Below are positions 1 to 8,901 of a stretch of 32,475 bases of DNA, in pieces; positions within the stretch are counted from its first letter, which is position 1, and the number at the start of each line of letters is the position of its first letter. The position numbers were made by a program, and so were the translations under genes. This DNA comes from Pseudomonadota bacterium. GTDB taxonomy: Bacteria; Pseudomonadota; Gammaproteobacteria; Steroidobacterales; Steroidobacteraceae. The notes beneath the pieces were generated by a model. The model had not been told where the DNA came from and did no database searches. It saw nothing but the letters and a program-made list of their open reading frames with translations. The DNA lies in NCBI GenBank assembly GCA_947453225.1, contig CANGFV010000012.1, positions 1-32,475 on the forward strand, read 5' to 3'.

Positions 1-1001
1 AATTGTTTGGTAGCGCCTAGTGAGCGGCCAATCGGGGAGCCTTCTCTGACTTTCACGGCTGCCGACTGTACCGCCTCCCGCATGGGGAGGTTGTTGATTA
101 CTTCTCCAGAAATACGTAGCGCATCGAGGACTGGCACTGCGCTAGAAGTGAGCGTGGCCAGCGTACGCGCAAAGCGAGTGGTGTTGGTGCCGCGGACTAC
201 GCGGCCTAATAGAGGAATTCGTAGCAGGAAGGCGTGGAAGCGACGACGATTATTCTCATCACGTAGCGATCGAGCAAAGAGAATGCCGCCAATAATAAGC
301 GCTAAGAGTAACCACAACCCCCATTGACGCATGAAGTCTGAAAAAGCCATAAGAATGCGGGTCATAAGCGGTAGTTCTGCCTTGGCGTTCTCAAATTGCT
401 TTACGATTTTTGGAACTACATAGGTCAGCATCAGCATAACAATGCCCGAACACACGGTGAACAACAGCACCGGATAGAGCATGGCATTAATTGTTCGGCT
501 ACGTAATTGTTCGCGTGATTCGGTGTAGTCAGCTAAGCGCTCTAAAACTTTATCTAAGTGCCCCGATTGTTCGCCGGCGGCGACTGTTGCGCGATAGATT
601 TCTGGGAAGGAGCGAGGAAAATCGCCAAACCCTTCTGCAAGCGGATGTCCTTCCATGACTTTTGCGCGCACGCCCATGAAAATACTACGTACATGGCCCA
701 GTTCTGTTTGTTCTGAAACCGCCAGTAGCGCTTCTTCCAATGGTAGGCCAGCGCGGACTAGGGTAGATAACTGGCGCGTCACTAACGCTAGATCATGAGC
801 GCTCAGGCTTTTATGTCGCTTACTCGTGAAATTACTGAATTGGATGCGCCGATCTTCACGACGTTGCACTTCCTCGACACTGACTGGCAGTAAGTTTTGC
901 TCGCGTAACAATTGTCGAATTTGTTTGACGCTATCGCCTTCAAGTATGCCCTGACGTTCCTGTCCAGAGGTATTTACAGCGGTGTATTGGAAGGCGGCCA
1001 T
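1..1001 (-). CDS. gspF: Type II secretion inner-membrane platform protein GspF (partial, C-terminus cut by window edge)
   Basis: GspF is the polytopic inner-membrane platform protein of the type II secretion system; it contacts the ATPase GspE and the GspL/GspM assembly. The minus-strand frame is open from the ATG at 1001 to the window edge, giving about 333 residues of a family usually near 400. The protein opens MAAFQYTAVNTSGQ, typical of GspF. A first T2SSF repeat (about residues 70-190) contains LVRAGLPLEEAL, and a first membrane segment follows at about 170-190 (VLLFTVCSGIVMLMLTYVVP). A second membrane segment lies near 220-235, and the second repeat begins with FARTLATLTSSAVPVLDAL. The gene follows gspE with a 24-base gap and no strong ribosome site. 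No frameshift is visible. The identification is firm; only the last membrane segment is missing, by truncation. Confidence 0.95.
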   Translation of the reverse strand, partial: MAAFQYTAVNTSGQERQGILEGDSVKQIRQLLREQNLLPVSVEEVQRREDRRIQFSNFTSKRHKSLSAHDLALVTRQLSTLVRAGLPLEEALLAVSEQTELGHVRSIFMGVRAKVMEGHPLAEGFGDFPRSFPEIYRATVAAGEQSGHLDKVLERLADYTESREQLRSRTINAMLYPVLLFTVCSGIVMLMLTYVVPKIVKQFENAKAELPLMTRILMAFSDFMRQWGLWLLLALIIGGILFARSLRDENNRRRFHAFLLRIPLLGRVVRGTNTTRFARTLATLTSSAVPVLDALRISGEVINNLPMREAVQSAAVKVREGSPIGRSLGATKQ

Positions 1002-1025
1002 GATGAGTTGATTACTACGAGCTAA

Positions 1026-2510
1026 TTATTCTTCTCGAGTAACGCGCAAGACTTCTTCGACCGTAGTGATGCCTTGGAGAATCTTGTTGCGACCGTCATC
1101 CCGGATGCTAGGTGTTAAAGTACGAGCATAGCGCTCTAGTTCGTGTTCGCCGGCGCCGTCATGAATCATATTTCTTAAGGTGTCATCGATTGCGACAAAT
1201 TCATGGATGCCCGTACGACCCTTAAAGGCCTGTGTAGATCCTGTGCGAGGCCTATATAACGTGACCGGTGGATCAGTATCTGGGATATTCAGTAAGCGAC
1301 GTTCATAGTCGCTGGCAATATAGGCTTCGCGTTGTTCAGGATTGAGTACGCGCACCAGTCGTTGAGCTAGCACGCCCAATAGACTGGACGAGAGTAGGAA
1401 GGGTTCAATACCCATGTCTCGTAATCGTGTGACCGCGCCGACCGCAGTGTTGGTGTGAAGGGTGGAGAGTACAAGGTGACCTGTGAGTGAGGCTTGTACG
1501 GCGATTTGTGCGGTTTCAAGGTCGCGAATTTCACCCACCATCACCACGTCAGGGTCTTGACGCAGAATGGCGCGTAGTCCGCGGGCGAAAGTCATATCGA
1601 CTTTGGTATTGACCTGAGTCTGTCCAATGCCATCGATGTAGTACTCGATAGGATCTTCGACGGTCATAATGTTGCGAGTGTTATCGTTAATGCACTCAAG
1701 AGCCGCATATAACGTGGTGGTTTTACCCGAGCCGGTCGGTCCAGTTACCAAGACAATGCCGTGCGGTCGATGAACAAGATTTTGCATCAGTGTCTGAGTT
1801 TCAGGCACCATCCCAAGCGAGGTCAGATCTAATCGGCCCGCTTGCTTATCTAAAAGACGCAACACAACGCGTTCACCATGTCCGGCAGGAATAGTGGAGA
1901 CGCGCACATCGACTGCGCGACCTGCAATTCTTAGGGAGATTCGACCATCTTGAGGAACGCGTTTTTCGGCGATGTCCATTTTAGACATCACTTTGATACG
2001 CGAAACGACTAAAGGCGCGAGCGCTCTTTTAGATTGCAGCACTTCACGCATCACTCCATCGACACGAAAACGAAATACCAAGCGATTTTCAAAAGGTTCA
2101 ATATGAATATCGGATGCGTTTTCTTTAACGGCCTGAGTGAACAGTGCGTTAATGAGTTTTATGATCGGTGCGTGATCGTCGCTTTCTAGCAAATCAGAAG
2201 GTTCAGGAAGATCCTGTGCTAGATGTTCAAGGTCAATGTCATCTTCAAGACCTTCAACCGCGTCTTGAGCTGCATTTTGGCCGGCTTCATATTGAGTGCG
2301 CAGCAGTTGATCAAAGGCTTCTGAATCTATGCGTTGCACAGCTAGCGGAATAGAGATGAGTCGACGTACTTCAGCAATGGATGTTGGCGTGACGTCTTGG
2401 CGACACAGTAGATGTGCACGATCGTTCTTCACCTCAGTGATGATGACGCCGTGGCGCTTAGCGAAGCTGAAGGTCAGGCTGGGGCGAGAAGTTGCTGCCG
2501 TTTCGTTCAT
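1026..2510 (-). CDS. gspE: Type II secretion ATPase GspE, lacking the tetracysteine motif
   Basis: GspE is the cytoplasmic hexameric ATPase that powers pseudopilus assembly. The 494-residue protein has the N1E-type N-domain (about 1-110) and a secretion-ATPase core. Visible motifs are Walker A GPTGSGKTT (257-265), the Asp box around VEDPIEY (284-290), Walker B DVVMVGEIRD (321-330) and the His box around LVLSTLHTNT (346-355). Most GspE proteins carry two CxxC pairs that bind zinc between the core and the C-terminus. Here the corresponding stretch, about 389-430, has none: the first pair is replaced by NPEQ and the second region reads TGSTQAF, while the flanking GRTGIHE is intact. The ATPase core looks functional. 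The gene lies 10 bases after gspD, in the operon order C-D-E-F. The start ATG at 2510 fits the family length. Confidence 0.96.
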   Translation of the reverse strand: MNETAATSRPSLTFSFAKRHGVIITEVKNDRAHLLCRQDVTPTSIAEVRRLISIPLAVQRIDSEAFDQLLRTQYEAGQNAAQDAVEGLEDDIDLEHLAQDLPEPSDLLESDDHAPIIKLINALFTQAVKENASDIHIEPFENRLVFRFRVDGVMREVLQSKRALAPLVVSRIKVMSKMDIAEKRVPQDGRISLRIAGRAVDVRVSTIPAGHGERVVLRLLDKQAGRLDLTSLGMVPETQTLMQNLVHRPHGIVLVTGPTGSGKTTTLYAALECINDNTRNIMTVEDPIEYYIDGIGQTQVNTKVDMTFARGLRAILRQDPDVVMVGEIRDLETAQIAVQASLTGHLVLSTLHTNTAVGAVTRLRDMGIEPFLLSSSLLGVLAQRLVRVLNPEQREAYIASDYERRLLNIPDTDPPVTLYRPRTGSTQAFKGRTGIHEFVAIDDTLRNMIHDGAGEHELERYARTLTPSIRDDGRNKILQGITTVEEVLRVTREE

Positions 2511-2520
2511 GGGTGCCGTC

Positions 2521-4575
2521 TTACTTGACGCTATCCGTGGGCGGTAATGGTGCGGTACTTAAGTCTTTGGTAGGTGGCGCTACTGCATCAGAACTTGCTT
2601 GAGGCAATTCTGGCAGTAGGGGCTGTTCTTCGTTTGGTTGTAAGCTGACACTGCCGCCATTGATGTTGAGTTGCAAGTCGCGCACAAAATTATATTTCGA
2701 ATTAGTTTCATACGAAGCCTGAATGGCATTACGCATTACAGTGGGCTTAATGAAAACCAGTAGATTGGTTTTGCTCTTCTTGCTGTTGCTTGATTTAAAT
2801 AAGTGACCAATTAATGGGATTGAGCTCAGAATAGGTACGCGCGAGGCGCCTTCTGTGACTTTGTCGTCCAGTAGGCCGCCGAGAATGATGGTCTGACCAT
2901 CATCAACCAACACCTGAGTTTCAATGCTACGTTTATTGGTGATCAGACTACCGGCATCACCCGTTTGCTGTGACAGAGATGAAGACTCTTGAGCAATTTT
3001 GAGGGTAATTGTGCCGCCTTTGCTAATTTTAGGCGTGATGTGCAGTTTGGTGCCCACGTCTTGACGTTGGATCGTGGTGAATGGATTCACCGTTCCTGTT
3101 GAGCCACTGGTTGTGCCTGTGCTCGTTCCAGTCGAGGTGTACTGACCAGTAATCAACGGAACTTGTTGGGTCACCTCAATTTTCGCTTCCTTGTTATCTT
3201 GGGTCGTAATGGACGGTGTTGAAATGATGTTGGTGTTACCGTCTTCTTGCAGTGCGTGCAAAATGGCAGCAAAGCTGACTCCAGAATCAATAATGCGACC
3301 AACACCCAAAGTGGTGCCAGAAGGAAGCGCTGAAAAATTATTTGTAAGCGCCGCGCTTGCTACTGAAGTGATAGGCGTGCTTCCGCCATTGAAGATAGCG
3401 GCGGGTACGTTTGAGTTTGCATTTCCGTAGAGGGCCCAATTTACACCCAGTTCAGCTGATTTAGACGCCGATACTTCCACAACGATGGCCTCGAGTTTGA
3501 CGTTGGCTAGGCGGATATCCAGCGTGTCTACAATCGACATGATCTGTTCCATGATTTTAGGTGGTGCACTGACGACAAGCGCATTGGTTGCTTTGTCTGC
3601 CCAGATTGAAACACTGTTGCTCAAATTCGAGCTGGTACTGCCTGCTGCGGCGCTACCGGTGGCGGCCTGCGTGATGCCTTGGATTTGTGCTTTGAGGCTA
3701 TTAGCCATAGTTTCGGCATCTGCATACTCCAAAAAGCGTGTCTTGGTGTTGCTGCCGCTTTGTAGTGGGGTATCGAGGTAGGTAATTAATGTTCGAACAC
3801 GGAGTTGGGCTGCTTTATCGCCGCTGATAATGATGCTGTTAGTACGATCATCGGCAACGACTTTTAAGGGCTGGCCGCCATCGGCAGGTGCTGGTGTTGC
3901 GCCTGAAGCGCTTAAAGAATTAACAACTTTAATGATTTCTGATGCAGTGGCATTCTGCATCTGAATAATTTCGTAATTATCGTCGGTGGCTTTATCGATG
4001 CGCTCAATGATGCGTAGCATACGATTGACGTTATTGGCGCGATCTGTGATCACCAACATATTACTGGCTGAGTACGCTACCAAGTTACCGTAGGTGGCCA
4101 CTAAAGGTCGAAGTATTGGAACCAGTTGTGCGGCACTGACATTGCGTACAGTAATGACCTGAGTCACCAGTTCAGAAGAATTGCTGTTGATCGTGCCGGG
4201 TAGGTCGTTAGCAGGCACTTGGCGCGCATTCGCATCAGGAATAATAGTTAGCGTGTTGCCACCACTGGGCACGGCAACAAAGCCATGTACTTGGAGAATA
4301 GACAAGTAAGCTTCATAAAAAGCATTGGGTGACATGGGTGTAGAAGACAGCATGGTGACCTGCGCCTTCACACGAGGATCGATAATGATGGTTTTACCGG
4401 TCACGGCGCTGACAGCTTCGGTGATCTGCGATAGATCCGCATCTTTGTAATTAGGCGTGATTGTGGCGCGATTGCTTACTTGCTGGGCATGAGCACAGGG
4501 CCACGTGAGTAGGCACGCAGCTAAAAAAGTGATGAGAGGTTGCCGTAATAGGGAGGTGAAATTGATGCTCATCAT
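2521..4575 (-). CDS. gspD: Type II secretion outer-membrane secretin GspD
   Basis: GspD forms the multimeric outer-membrane channel of the type II secretion system. The 684-residue protein starts with a Sec signal peptide (residues 1 to about 30, hydrophobic core LITFLAACLLTW, cleavage after AHA). Next come an N0 domain (NYKDADLSQITEAVSAVTGK), N1-N3 domains with repeated VVADDRTNSIIISG-type strands, and the secretin domain. The secretin domain includes the cap/gate loop rich in Gly/Ser/Thr (about residue 495-520) and the conserved VDDGQTIILGGLL segment. The C-terminal 45 residues are Pro-rich, and no clear pilotin-binding S-domain could be recognised by eye. The ATG at 4575 lies 8 bases after the gspC stop; a second Met follows directly. 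No pilotin gene (gspS) lies nearby in the window. Confidence 0.97.
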   Translation of the reverse strand: MMSINFTSLLRQPLITFLAACLLTWPCAHAQQVSNRATITPNYKDADLSQITEAVSAVTGKTIIIDPRVKAQVTMLSSTPMSPNAFYEAYLSILQVHGFVAVPSGGNTLTIIPDANARQVPANDLPGTINSNSSELVTQVITVRNVSAAQLVPILRPLVATYGNLVAYSASNMLVITDRANNVNRMLRIIERIDKATDDNYEIIQMQNATASEIIKVVNSLSASGATPAPADGGQPLKVVADDRTNSIIISGDKAAQLRVRTLITYLDTPLQSGSNTKTRFLEYADAETMANSLKAQIQGITQAATGSAAAGSTSSNLSNSVSIWADKATNALVVSAPPKIMEQIMSIVDTLDIRLANVKLEAIVVEVSASKSAELGVNWALYGNANSNVPAAIFNGGSTPITSVASAALTNNFSALPSGTTLGVGRIIDSGVSFAAILHALQEDGNTNIISTPSITTQDNKEAKIEVTQQVPLITGQYTSTGTSTGTTSGSTGTVNPFTTIQRQDVGTKLHITPKISKGGTITLKIAQESSSLSQQTGDAGSLITNKRSIETQVLVDDGQTIILGGLLDDKVTEGASRVPILSSIPLIGHLFKSSNSKKSKTNLLVFIKPTVMRNAIQASYETNSKYNFVRDLQLNINGGSVSLQPNEEQPLLPELPQASSDAVAPPTKDLSTAPLPPTDSVK

Positions 4576-4583
4576 AGTCCTAA

Positions 4584-5603
4584 TTATTTCGAACTGGCTT
4601 TGTTGGTAGAGGGTAAGCCACTAAGGCCGCCACTGCGAGGTCCTAAACTGCTGCTGGCGCTTGTCGCGCTGGACGATTGCGATCCAGTATTTCCAGGTAA
4701 ATTAAGTTGTGACATATCTAAAACTAGAGACTGGCTGACACCATTGCGTTCGACTGTAATTTGCGCGGTTGTAGATGAGGTCAAAGAATTAAGAATTTCG
4801 GTGCCCCGACGAATATCGTCTAGGACGCTGCCATTGACTGATGTGACTAAGTCCCCAGATTGTAAACCTATACGGGTAAATTGTTCACGGTCGCGGCCGG
4901 GGTAAATTCGGTAGCCTTTCTGGACGCCATTCACAAGTACGGGTTGAGCTCGGAACAGATCGCCTAAAACGTTCGGATTGGCATTCACCATTTTACGTAG
5001 CGTATCGCCAGGAGTATTGCTAGGGGTATTCATGTTTAGTCCCGCAGAGGTGGCGCTCGGTGGTAGCAAGGTAGTGGGCAGCCCGCGCGGTAACTTTACA
5101 GCTTCAAGTGTGCCGTTGTTATCGATGACGATACGGTCTGAATACACCGAGTGTAGACGGACGTTACCGTTAATTGATGCGCCTACACGGTAGAATTTTG
5201 CATTGCTTGCATTTTCTCCAACGATGGCAAAGCCTTGATCTGGTTCAGGCATGGCCATGGTGCCGGCAAGCAGTAGGTTGAGCTGGCTGATTGGAAGATT
5301 ATTTGGATCAACTTTAGTGGGTGTGGCACTTGGGTTGCCGAATAAATAGGCATTGGCTATCTGTTGTGGATCGATGGGCGTAAAGTTGACGGTGGGTAAC
5401 TGAGGTGGCGGCATTGGTGCTTCAGCCACGCTTGCGGGTGTCATAAAAAGCCAAGTTAGTTTGGCCGCCTGCCAGGTCACGCCAATGGCGGCAATCACAG
5501 TCAGAAGCTGTGGGGCTTTCTGCTTAGTCAGTTCAAATAAACGCTTCCCATCCATCTTCCTGAGCTGATGGAATATCGTTGGTAATTTAGGGCTGACGGT
5601 CAT
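4584..5603 (-). CDS. gspC: Type II secretion inner-membrane protein GspC with PDZ domain
   Basis: GspC links the inner-membrane platform to the periplasmic N0 domain of the secretin and helps set substrate specificity. The 339-residue protein has a short cytoplasmic N-terminus and one membrane segment at about 34-53 (LLTVIAAIGVTWQAAKLTWL). A periplasmic HR domain follows (about 85-175, NAYLFG then LNLLLAGTMA), then a PDZ domain at about 215-300 (RIYPGRDREQF, GLQSGDLVTSVNG). The last 35 residues are Ser/Gly-rich and probably disordered. It is the first gene of gspC-D-E-F and is divergent from clpS across a 230-base region. No clear Shine-Dalgarno sequence precedes the ATG at 5603. The identification is firm from domain order and operon position. 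Confidence 0.95.
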   Translation of the reverse strand: MTVSPKLPTIFHQLRKMDGKRLFELTKQKAPQLLTVIAAIGVTWQAAKLTWLFMTPASVAEAPMPPPQLPTVNFTPIDPQQIANAYLFGNPSATPTKVDPNNLPISQLNLLLAGTMAMPEPDQGFAIVGENASNAKFYRVGASINGNVRLHSVYSDRIVIDNNGTLEAVKLPRGLPTTLLPPSATSAGLNMNTPSNTPGDTLRKMVNANPNVLGDLFRAQPVLVNGVQKGYRIYPGRDREQFTRIGLQSGDLVTSVNGSVLDDIRRGTEILNSLTSSTTAQITVERNGVSQSLVLDMSQLNLPGNTGSQSSSATSASSSLGPRSGGLSGLPSTNKASSK

Positions 5604-5732
5604 GGGTTGGCAGTCGTTACATTCATGTATCTTTCAACTGACTAGCTTAACCGATTATTGCTTAATAAACAGTGTCATAAATGCGCTATTTGGGCGAAAT
5701 TTTATCTGCCTAATGCCGAGTTCCCATGCTTT

Positions 5733-5761
5733 TTGACCGAACAACAAATTATTTGTGCAAT
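5733..5761 (+). promoter_or_regulatory. Candidate sigma-70 promoter for clpS-clpA
   Basis: TTGACC (5733-5738) is separated by 17 bases from TGCAAT (5756-5761). The -35 matches consensus at five positions and the -10 at four. A second, weaker possibility is TTGTTT (5778-5783) with TATATA (5801-5806), also 17 bases apart and closer to the clpS ATG. Both point into clpS. Inferred from sequence only. Confidence 0.4.
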
Positions 5762-5833
5762 CTATTGCCGTGAGTGCTTGTTTTAAGTGGCGAGGGCTCT
5801 TATATAGTTGGACGGAAAGTTATTGATTATTTT

Positions 5834-6151
5834 ATGAGTGAATACAACCCTGAATCTGAATATGGCCTAGTTGTTGAGGCGGCTAGACCAAAGCTGCAGC
5901 GACCCCCTATGTACAGAGTTTTGCTGCTTAATGATGACTTCACGCCGATGGAGTTTGTTGTGCAGGTGCTTGAGCTGGTGTTTGGTTTGGATCGCACAAC
6001 CTCTACGCGAATCATGCTTGAAGTGCATACTCGAGGAAAAGGAGTCTGCGGTGTGTTTACCCATGAAATTGCAGAAACCAAGGTCGCCCAAGTGACGCGT
6101 TATGCCCAGCAACATCAGCATCCACTGCTGTGCACCATGGAGGAGGCCTGA
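5834..6151 (+). CDS. clpS: ATP-dependent Clp protease adaptor ClpS
   Basis: ClpS recognises primary destabilising N-terminal residues (Leu, Phe, Tyr, Trp) and hands the protein to ClpA for degradation by ClpAP. The 105-residue reading from the ATG at 5834 matches the usual family length. It contains the core [20 protein letters not shown], including the NDD and TPMEFV residues that form the N-degron pocket, the [20 protein letters not shown] segment and the C-terminal [10 protein letters not shown]. The frame stays open upstream to a GTG at 5774, but that extension has no family counterpart and overlaps a possible promoter, so I rejected it. The Shine-Dalgarno is weak: a purine-rich GGACGGAAAG lies too far upstream. 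The gene ends 43 bases before clpA, as expected for a clpS-clpA operon. Confidence 0.95.
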   Translation: MSEYNPESEYGLVVEAARPKLQRPPMYRVLLLNDDFTPMEFVVQVLELVFGLDRTTSTRIMLEVHTRGKGVCGVFTHEIAETKVAQVTRYAQQHQHPLLCTMEEA

Positions 6152-6194
6152 TGATGGTTGGACTCGGTCAGCAAATGATCGTGAGGGGAGTTAA

Positions 6195-8468
6195 ATGTTA
6201 AGTAGTGAACTTGAAATTAGTCTTAATGAGGCATTTCAGTCTGCCCGTGAGGCGCGTCATGAGTTCATGACGGTTGAACATTTGTTACTAGCGATTATTG
6301 ATGCGCCCAAGGTGGTGGAGGTGCTTCGTGCTTGTGGTGCTGATGCCATCAGGCTGCGTAAGGAATTGGAGGAATTTATTGACCAAACCACCCCACGCCT
6401 GAAAGAAGGTGATGAGCGGGATGTGCAGCCGACCCTAGGATTTCAGCGTGTTTTGCAACGCGCAGTATTCCATGTGCAGTCTAGTGGTCGCAAAGAAGTC
6501 ACTTCGGCGAATGTGTTAGTAGCGATTTTCAGTGAAAAGCATTCGCATGCTGCTTATCTGCTTGCCATGCAAGAAGTGGCTCGTCTAGACGTAGTCAATT
6601 TTATATCTCACGGATTGGCTAAAACTGGCGAAGATGGCGTGAATAAGGACAAGGAAGAATCTGTCGCCGATTCAGGTGAGCGTGAAAATGACTCAGGTTC
6701 GGCGTTAGATAAATTTGCGACCAATCTTAATAAGCTCGCTATGAGTGGCGGCATTGACCCATTGGTGGGGCGCCAGCAGGAAATTGAGCGCACCATTGAG
6801 ATTTTGTGTCGTCGTCGTAAGAACAATCCTCTGTATGTTGGTGAGGCGGGCGTAGGTAAAACAGCACTAGTAGAAGGGTTGGCAGCGCAAATCGTGGCGG
6901 GTAATGTTCCCGAGGTGCTGGTAGATGCGACGATTTATTCGCTGGATCTAGGTGCGCTTTTGGCGGGTACTAAGTACCGCGGAGATTTTGAGAAGCGGTT
7001 GAAATCACTGCTGTCTGAAATCAAGAAAACGCCAGGCGCAATTCTATTCATTGATGAAATTCATACAGTGATCGGTGCTGGGGCGGCCTCGGGCGGGGTG
7101 ATGGATGCGTCAAATTTGATCAAGCCGGCGCTTTCGAATGGGGAACTACGTTGTATTGGTTCAACGACATACAGCGAATACAGGGGTATTTTTGAAAAAG
7201 ATCATGCACTTGCAAGACGTTTCCAGAAAATAGATGTGCTCGAGCCTAGCGTGCCTGAAACCATAGAGATCCTCAAAGGGTTGCGCCCGCGTTTTGAGGA
7301 ACATCATGGCGTGCGATATGAAGACGAAGCGCTTAAGGTTGCTGCAGAGCTGGCGGCACGGCATATCAATGATCGCCAATTGCCTGACAAGGCCATTGAT
7401 GTGATTGATGAGGCGGGGGCTCGGCAGCGGCTCAAGCCCATCGGTGAACGGGCTGAAGTGGTTACGGTGTCCATGATTGAAGATGTAGTGGCGCGTATCG
7501 CCCGCATTCCGCCAAAGAACGTGTCAAGCTCTGATCGTGACTTGCTCAAGAATCTTGAGCGTAATTTGAAATTGGTCATTTATGGTCAAGACCCTGCCAT
7601 TGAGTCGCTGGCATCGGCTATCAAAATGGCGCGCTCTGGTCTGAATGATCAGCGTAAGCCTGTGGGTTCGTTTCTTTTTGCAGGTCCCACAGGGGTGGGT
7701 AAAACTGAGGTGACGCGTCAATTAGCTCTAGCCTTGGGCGTGGAACTGATTCGCTTCGACATGTCTGAGTATATGGAGTCGCATTCCGTTTCTCGACTCA
7801 TCGGTGCGCCCCCCGGATATGTAGGATTTGACCAAGGTGGTTTATTGACTGAGCAAATCAATAAGCATCCACATGCTGTGTTGTTGATGGATGAAATTGA
7901 GAAGGCCAATCCTCAGGTTTTCAATCTGTTATTGCAAGTGATGGATCACGGCACTCTGACTGATAACAACGGTCGTAAGGCAGATTTTCGTCACGTGATT
8001 ATTGTGATGACGACCAATGCCGGTGCGTTTGAAATGAGCCGACCCTCTATGGGTTTTGTGGCGAGTGATAACGCTAGTGATGGCATGGAGGCTATTAAAC
8101 GGCTATTTTCTCCTGAGTTTCGTAATCGAATTGATGCAATTATTCAGTTCAATCCGCTTGATGTCCGCACTATTCAGCGCGTGGTCGATAAGTTATTAGT
8201 GGAAGTTGAATCGCAGCTTGAACAAAAGGGTGTGCAACTACATATCGATGATACTGTGCGTGAATGGTTGGCCAGCAAGGGCTACGATCCCAAGATGGGC
8301 GCTAGACCAATGGCGCGTCTGATTCAAGAAACAATTAAGCGTGCGCTGGCCGAGGATTTATTGTTTGGCAATCTAGTGAATGGCGGTCATGCGTTTGTCA
8401 CTGTGGGTAAGGATGACAATATTCGCATTGAGACCCGCAAGCTGGAGGAACCAGCGTTACTTGGTTAG
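6195..8468 (+). CDS. clpA: Clp protease ATP-binding subunit ClpA
   Basis: ClpA is the AAA+ unfoldase that threads substrates, including ClpS-delivered N-degron proteins, into the ClpP peptidase. The 757-residue length is normal. The N-domain (1 to about 143) has the two Clp_N repeats. The first AAA module has Walker A GEAGVGKTA at about 216-224 and Walker B ILFIDEIHT. The second has Walker A GPTGVGKTE at about 497-505, the IGAPPGYVGF pore segment and Walker B VLLMDEIEKA. The ClpP-docking tripeptide, IGL in E. coli, reads MGF here, in the sequence RPSMGFVAS. A strong ribosome site GAGGGGAG precedes the ATG. The gene faces infA convergently, 93 bases away. Confidence 0.97.
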   Translation: MLSSELEISLNEAFQSAREARHEFMTVEHLLLAIIDAPKVVEVLRACGADAIRLRKELEEFIDQTTPRLKEGDERDVQPTLGFQRVLQRAVFHVQSSGRKEVTSANVLVAIFSEKHSHAAYLLAMQEVARLDVVNFISHGLAKTGEDGVNKDKEESVADSGERENDSGSALDKFATNLNKLAMSGGIDPLVGRQQEIERTIEILCRRRKNNPLYVGEAGVGKTALVEGLAAQIVAGNVPEVLVDATIYSLDLGALLAGTKYRGDFEKRLKSLLSEIKKTPGAILFIDEIHTVIGAGAASGGVMDASNLIKPALSNGELRCIGSTTYSEYRGIFEKDHALARRFQKIDVLEPSVPETIEILKGLRPRFEEHHGVRYEDEALKVAAELAARHINDRQLPDKAIDVIDEAGARQRLKPIGERAEVVTVSMIEDVVARIARIPPKNVSSSDRDLLKNLERNLKLVIYGQDPAIESLASAIKMARSGLNDQRKPVGSFLFAGPTGVGKTEVTRQLALALGVELIRFDMSEYMESHSVSRLIGAPPGYVGFDQGGLLTEQINKHPHAVLLMDEIEKANPQVFNLLLQVMDHGTLTDNNGRKADFRHVIIVMTTNAGAFEMSRPSMGFVASDNASDGMEAIKRLFSPEFRNRIDAIIQFNPLDVRTIQRVVDKLLVEVESQLEQKGVQLHIDDTVREWLASKGYDPKMGARPMARLIQETIKRALAEDLLFGNLVNGGHAFVTVGKDDNIRIETRKLEEPALLG

Positions 8469-8498
8469 ATGGCGTTGATTGAAAATAATAAGGCTAAT

Positions 8499-8519
8499 TG
8501 CCAATCAGGATGATTGGCA
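8499..8519. terminator. Possible weak bidirectional terminator between clpA and infA
   Basis: A perfect 8-bp inverted repeat (TGCCAATC / GATTGGCA) with a 5-base loop sits between the convergent clpA and infA stops. On the minus strand it is followed by a T-rich but not uniform stretch (attagccttattatttt); on the plus strand there is no T-run. The hairpin is seen directly; terminator function is inferred and weak. Confidence 0.35.
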
Positions 8520-8561
8520 TGCGTCAGTAGAGTGTTATAAATTGAGCTGTGCTTACTGCTA

Positions 8562-8780
8562 TTAGCGGGCGCGATACACAATGCGACCCTTGGTCAGGTC
8601 ATAGGGTGTCAGTTCGACTGTAACGGCATCACCGGTAAGAATACGGATGTAGTTTTTGCGCATCTTGCCGGAAATGTGCGCAATAACCACATGGCCGTTA
8701 CTCAGCTCAACGCGGAACGTAGTGTTGGGCAGCGTGTCAATCACGCGACCTTCCATCTGAATGGCATCTTCCTTCGACAA
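8562..8780 (-). CDS. infA: Translation initiation factor IF-1 (TTG start)
   Basis: IF-1 binds the 30S A-site during translation initiation. The 72-residue protein matches the family length exactly and is nearly colinear with the E. coli protein. It includes the OB-fold core ([20 protein letters not shown]) and the C-terminal [16 protein letters not shown]. The start is a TTG at 8780: an in-frame TGA lies three codons upstream, and no ATG or GTG lies between, so the TTG is forced if the residues MSKEDAIQ are right. A GTGAG stretch lies about 7 bases before it. The gene lies downstream of aat on the same strand and convergent to clpA, as in E. coli, except that the serine tRNA found there in E. 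coli is absent. Confidence 0.96.
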   Translation of the reverse strand: MSKEDAIQMEGRVIDTLPNTTFRVELSNGHVVIAHISGKMRKNYIRILTGDAVTVELTPYDLTKGRIVYRAR

Positions 8781-8851
8781 GTTAACTCACAAGAACTAAA
8801 GGGTGGCTGGGGGTGTCAAAATCGCGCGCGAATTGTGCATAAGAGCACGCA

Positions 8852-8871
8852 GCAATGCAACCAAGCATTGC
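8852..8871. repeat. 7-bp hairpin between aat and infA
   Basis: GCAATGC, a 6-base loop, then GCATTGC form a perfect inverted repeat in the 121-base gap after the aat stop and before the infA start. No T-run follows on the minus strand, so it does not look like a classical terminator. It may be an intercistronic processing or stabilising structure. Only the repeat itself is seen. Confidence 0.4.
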
Positions 8872-8901
8872 GAGTAGTCGCTAGTTAACCGCTTTGGGGT
8901 G

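Noticed and set aside
5774-5833. N-terminal extension of ClpS by 20 residues from a GTG
   Set aside because: The extension has no counterpart in the family and overlaps a possible -10 element; the ATG at 5834 gives the normal length.
8469-8561. Serine tRNA gene between clpA and infA, as in E. coli
   Set aside because: The 93 bases contain no cloverleaf or T-loop consensus, only a short hairpin.
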